Assembly (NCBI GenBank): GCA_015485375.1
Contig: WFTU01000295.1
Coordinates: forward strand, 1-14,367
Length of the DNA: 14,367 nucleotides
Direction: 5' to 3'
From: Paracoccaceae bacterium
GTDB taxonomy: Bacteria > Pseudomonadota > Alphaproteobacteria > Rhodobacterales > Rhodobacteraceae
Under the pieces are notes generated by a model, which worked only from the letters and a program-made list of their open reading frames with translations, made no database searches and was not told the DNA's origin. Shown here one piece after another: positions 12,815 through 14,367 of the stretch (within the stretch, counting starts at the first letter, position 1; each line of letters starts with the position of its first letter). The translations under genes were made by a program, and so were the position numbers.

Positions 12815-14367
12815 TTAGAACTGCATCTGGTAGCCGAGCGCGATATTGTAGTTCAGACCCGCCGAGAACGGATCCTGCCCAACATTGGCGTCGATGCTTA
12901 TTTCGCTGTTGTTGGCGAACACATGTCCAAGTCCCACGCTTGCAAAGCCGCGGGCCGGGTTGATGACTGCCGGAGCAGCCAGCGAAAACGCGTTCATTCC
13001 CGGAACCGCGCTGGTGCCGGTGATCGGATTGGCACTGCGGGCCAGATCGGTTTCCACGCCCACGCCGAAGCGCAACGTGTTACGCCCGCCCAGCGGCAGC
13101 GAGCCGTCAATGCCGATGGAGGCAACGGTTTCCGACTGCGTGAACGGATCGTAGGTGACAGGGAAGTTGATGTTCGCCTGTTCGGTATACCCCGCCCGCG
13201 TGGTCGAACCGGAGGTCACGCGCAGGAACGGCGTCATATTGCCTGCTCCGAGAGGCATGCCGTAACCGACCTCGAAACTGCCGACAACCGTGTTGAGGGC
13301 AGCGCGCCCCTGACCTGCCTCGGTGTTGGTAAGCGTGGCGGCGCGGGTGATATCCATCGTGCCGCTGTTGGCTGCTGCCCCGACCTTCCATGTCAAACCG
13401 GAATTGCCTGTCGGGCGCGAGCGCAGATAGGCGCCATATCCTGTCTGGGTTCCGGTCATCGAGATTGCGCCCGAAGCCAGCGGTGTGTCTGTAATCTGGA
13501 CAAAGGCGCCCGCGACCAGACTATTGCCCAGCCCGACGGCCGCACTTACGCCGCCCGAGGCACTGCGGTCTCCGATGCCGTTCCCCGACAGGCCGGCGTC
13601 GATCCGTACCACCATGGGCGGCCGCGTCCCGTCACCTTTGGACGAGAACGATATCTCGGAAGGTTGCCCCGACCGGATTTCCAGTTCGCGACCCAGCCGG
13701 AAACCCATCAAAGCGTTGATGCCCGAAACAATAGAGGCCTGCTGAGCGGCACTGTCACCGATGGCTGTCTGCGTGTTGACCAGATCGAGCATGCTCGTGC
13801 GGTATACGAACGCACGGGTGAACCCGCCCGGCACCACTTCGGACCATCCAACAATGACATCGCCTGCGTCGCTGATCGCCGTCGCTTCCGAGCTTCCGGC
13901 CTGTGTGAGCGTGCCAAGGTCGGTCATACCGTTGGTGGCATCCCAGACAAAAGCGTGGCGTACAGCTCCGAGTTGCGCGGTCAATGTGCTGGATCCAACC
14001 ACTTTCGACCCGTCCGCGCTGACATCGTTTGCTGCGACCGAAATTCCGCCAAGCGTCGGCAATACGGTTATACCCGATGCGCTGTCCCAGACAAAGGCGC
14101 GGTTCTCGAATGTTGTGCGGTTAATGATTTTGGTGCCGACGACAACATTTCCCGCTGCATTTACGGCACTTGCGTACGAGTTGAACAAACCCGTCGTTAC
14201 CCCGAGATTTTCTAAAGTCGTGCCATTGGGGCCAACAACCCACCTTACTGCACGGATAACACCGCCATAGTTAGCTGACCCGACAACGACGTTTCCGGCG
14301 GCGTTGACACCGTTTGCCGACTGGCCTCCGTTACTGTTGTTGACGGGCAATGCGGCCATGCCGATAC
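12815..14367 (-). CDS. Autotransporter beta-barrel protein with HAF-type repeats (N-terminus beyond window)
   Basis: The frame stays open to the right window edge, so the signal peptide and part of the passenger are missing; 517 codons before the stop are visible. Numbering from the first ATG seen (14359), residues 10-185 hold about four degenerate repeats of roughly 45 residues with A-x-x-V/I-S/N-x-x-G-x-V/I-V-G-x-S and R/H-A-F-V-W-D-x-x-x-G-x-x-x-L-x-x-L, the HAF repeat type found in extracellular beta-propeller-like domains. A helical linker (about 188-230, LVNTQTAIGDSAAQQASIV...) follows, as in type V secretion systems where it threads the barrel. Residues about 245-514 are alternating beta-strand sequence ending NIALGYQMQF with the C-terminal Phe recognised by the Bam machinery. 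Base use appears less GC-rich than the neighbours. Probably a surface adhesin or displayed enzyme; the function is unknown. Confidence 0.85.
   Translation of the reverse strand, partial: IGMAALPVNNSNGGQSANGVNAAGNVVVGSANYGGVIRAVRWVVGPNGTTLENLGVTTGLFNSYASAVNAAGNVVVGTKIINRTTFENRAFVWDSASGITVLPTLGGISVAANDVSADGSKVVGSSTLTAQLGAVRHAFVWDATNGMTDLGTLTQAGSSEATAISDAGDVIVGWSEVVPGGFTRAFVYRTSMLDLVNTQTAIGDSAAQQASIVSGINALMGFRLGRELEIRSGQPSEISFSSKGDGTRPPMVVRIDAGLSGNGIGDRSASGGVSAAVGLGNSLVAGAFVQITDTPLASGAISMTGTQTGYGAYLRSRPTGNSGLTWKVGAAANSGTMDITRAATLTNTEAGQGRAALNTVVGSFEVGYGMPLGAGNMTPFLRVTSGSTTRAGYTEQANINFPVTYDPFTQSETVASIGIDGSLPLGGRNTLRFGVGVETDLARSANPITGTSAVPGMNAFSLAAPAVINPARGFASVGLGHVFANNSEISIDANVGQDPFSAGLNYNIALGYQMQF

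Noticed and set aside
12923..14215. 430-codon open frame on the plus strand
   Set aside because: It is antisense to the autotransporter, which has repeats and a barrel ending in Phe; the product is Arg-rich without domains.

Overview
The window looks like chromosomal DNA from a high-GC alphaproteobacterium, most likely of the Rhodobacterales/Roseobacter group. This is inferred from the codon use, the DksA that keeps only one of its zinc-finger cysteines, and the Rhodobacterales-like MoxR/CoxE gene run. No database search was possible. The DNA is gene-dense: 15 complete genes, plus one gene cut at each window edge. I saw no rRNA, tRNA, CRISPR array or transposase.

Layout. (1) 1-309: the 3' end of a sulfide:quinone-reductase-like flavoprotein on the plus strand, closed by a bidirectional terminator. 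(2) 315-2581, minus strand: an exported two-domain protein with an HdeA-like N-terminus and its own recognisable promoter, preceded in the direction of transcription by a coupled pair, an M48 metalloprotease and a DJ-1/PfpI protein (GTGA overlap). (3) 2767-3309, plus strand: a membrane-anchored thioredoxin-fold protein like CcmG/DsbE, ending 6 bp from a convergent cytochrome P450. (4) 3316-9836, minus strand: a long, tightly packed run read from right to left: MoxR ATPase, AEC transporter, GNAT acetyltransferase, 56-aa membrane protein, CoxE-like VWA protein, one-helix membrane protein, two tandem DedA proteins, then a 264-bp repeat element, then the P450. Most junctions are ATGA, TAATG or TAGATG, so the genes are probably co-translated. 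(5) 9985-12768, plus strand: dksA with a strong terminator, then an alpha-methylacyl-CoA racemase coupled by ATGA to an FAD-dependent aromatic-type monooxygenase. (6) 12815 to the window end, minus strand: the 3' part of an autotransporter with HAF-type repeats, sharing a bidirectional terminator with the monooxygenase.

How the genes may work together. The MoxR ATPase and the VWA protein are the two halves of a MoxR-VWA chaperone-type system. Here they sit in one transcription unit with an unusual set of small membrane proteins (AEC, the 56-aa protein, the one-helix protein and two DedA paralogues). The racemase and monooxygenase probably act on a branched or aromatic acyl substrate, but this is not determined.

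The most unusual structure is the nested inverted-repeat element at 4485-4748. It has near-perfect 32-bp terminal inverted repeats, a 95-bp internal hairpin and a second internal hairpin. It supplies the last codons and stop of one DedA gene and ends 11 bp before the P450 start codon. It looks like a non-autonomous repeat or MITE-like unit that has been domesticated inside an operon.
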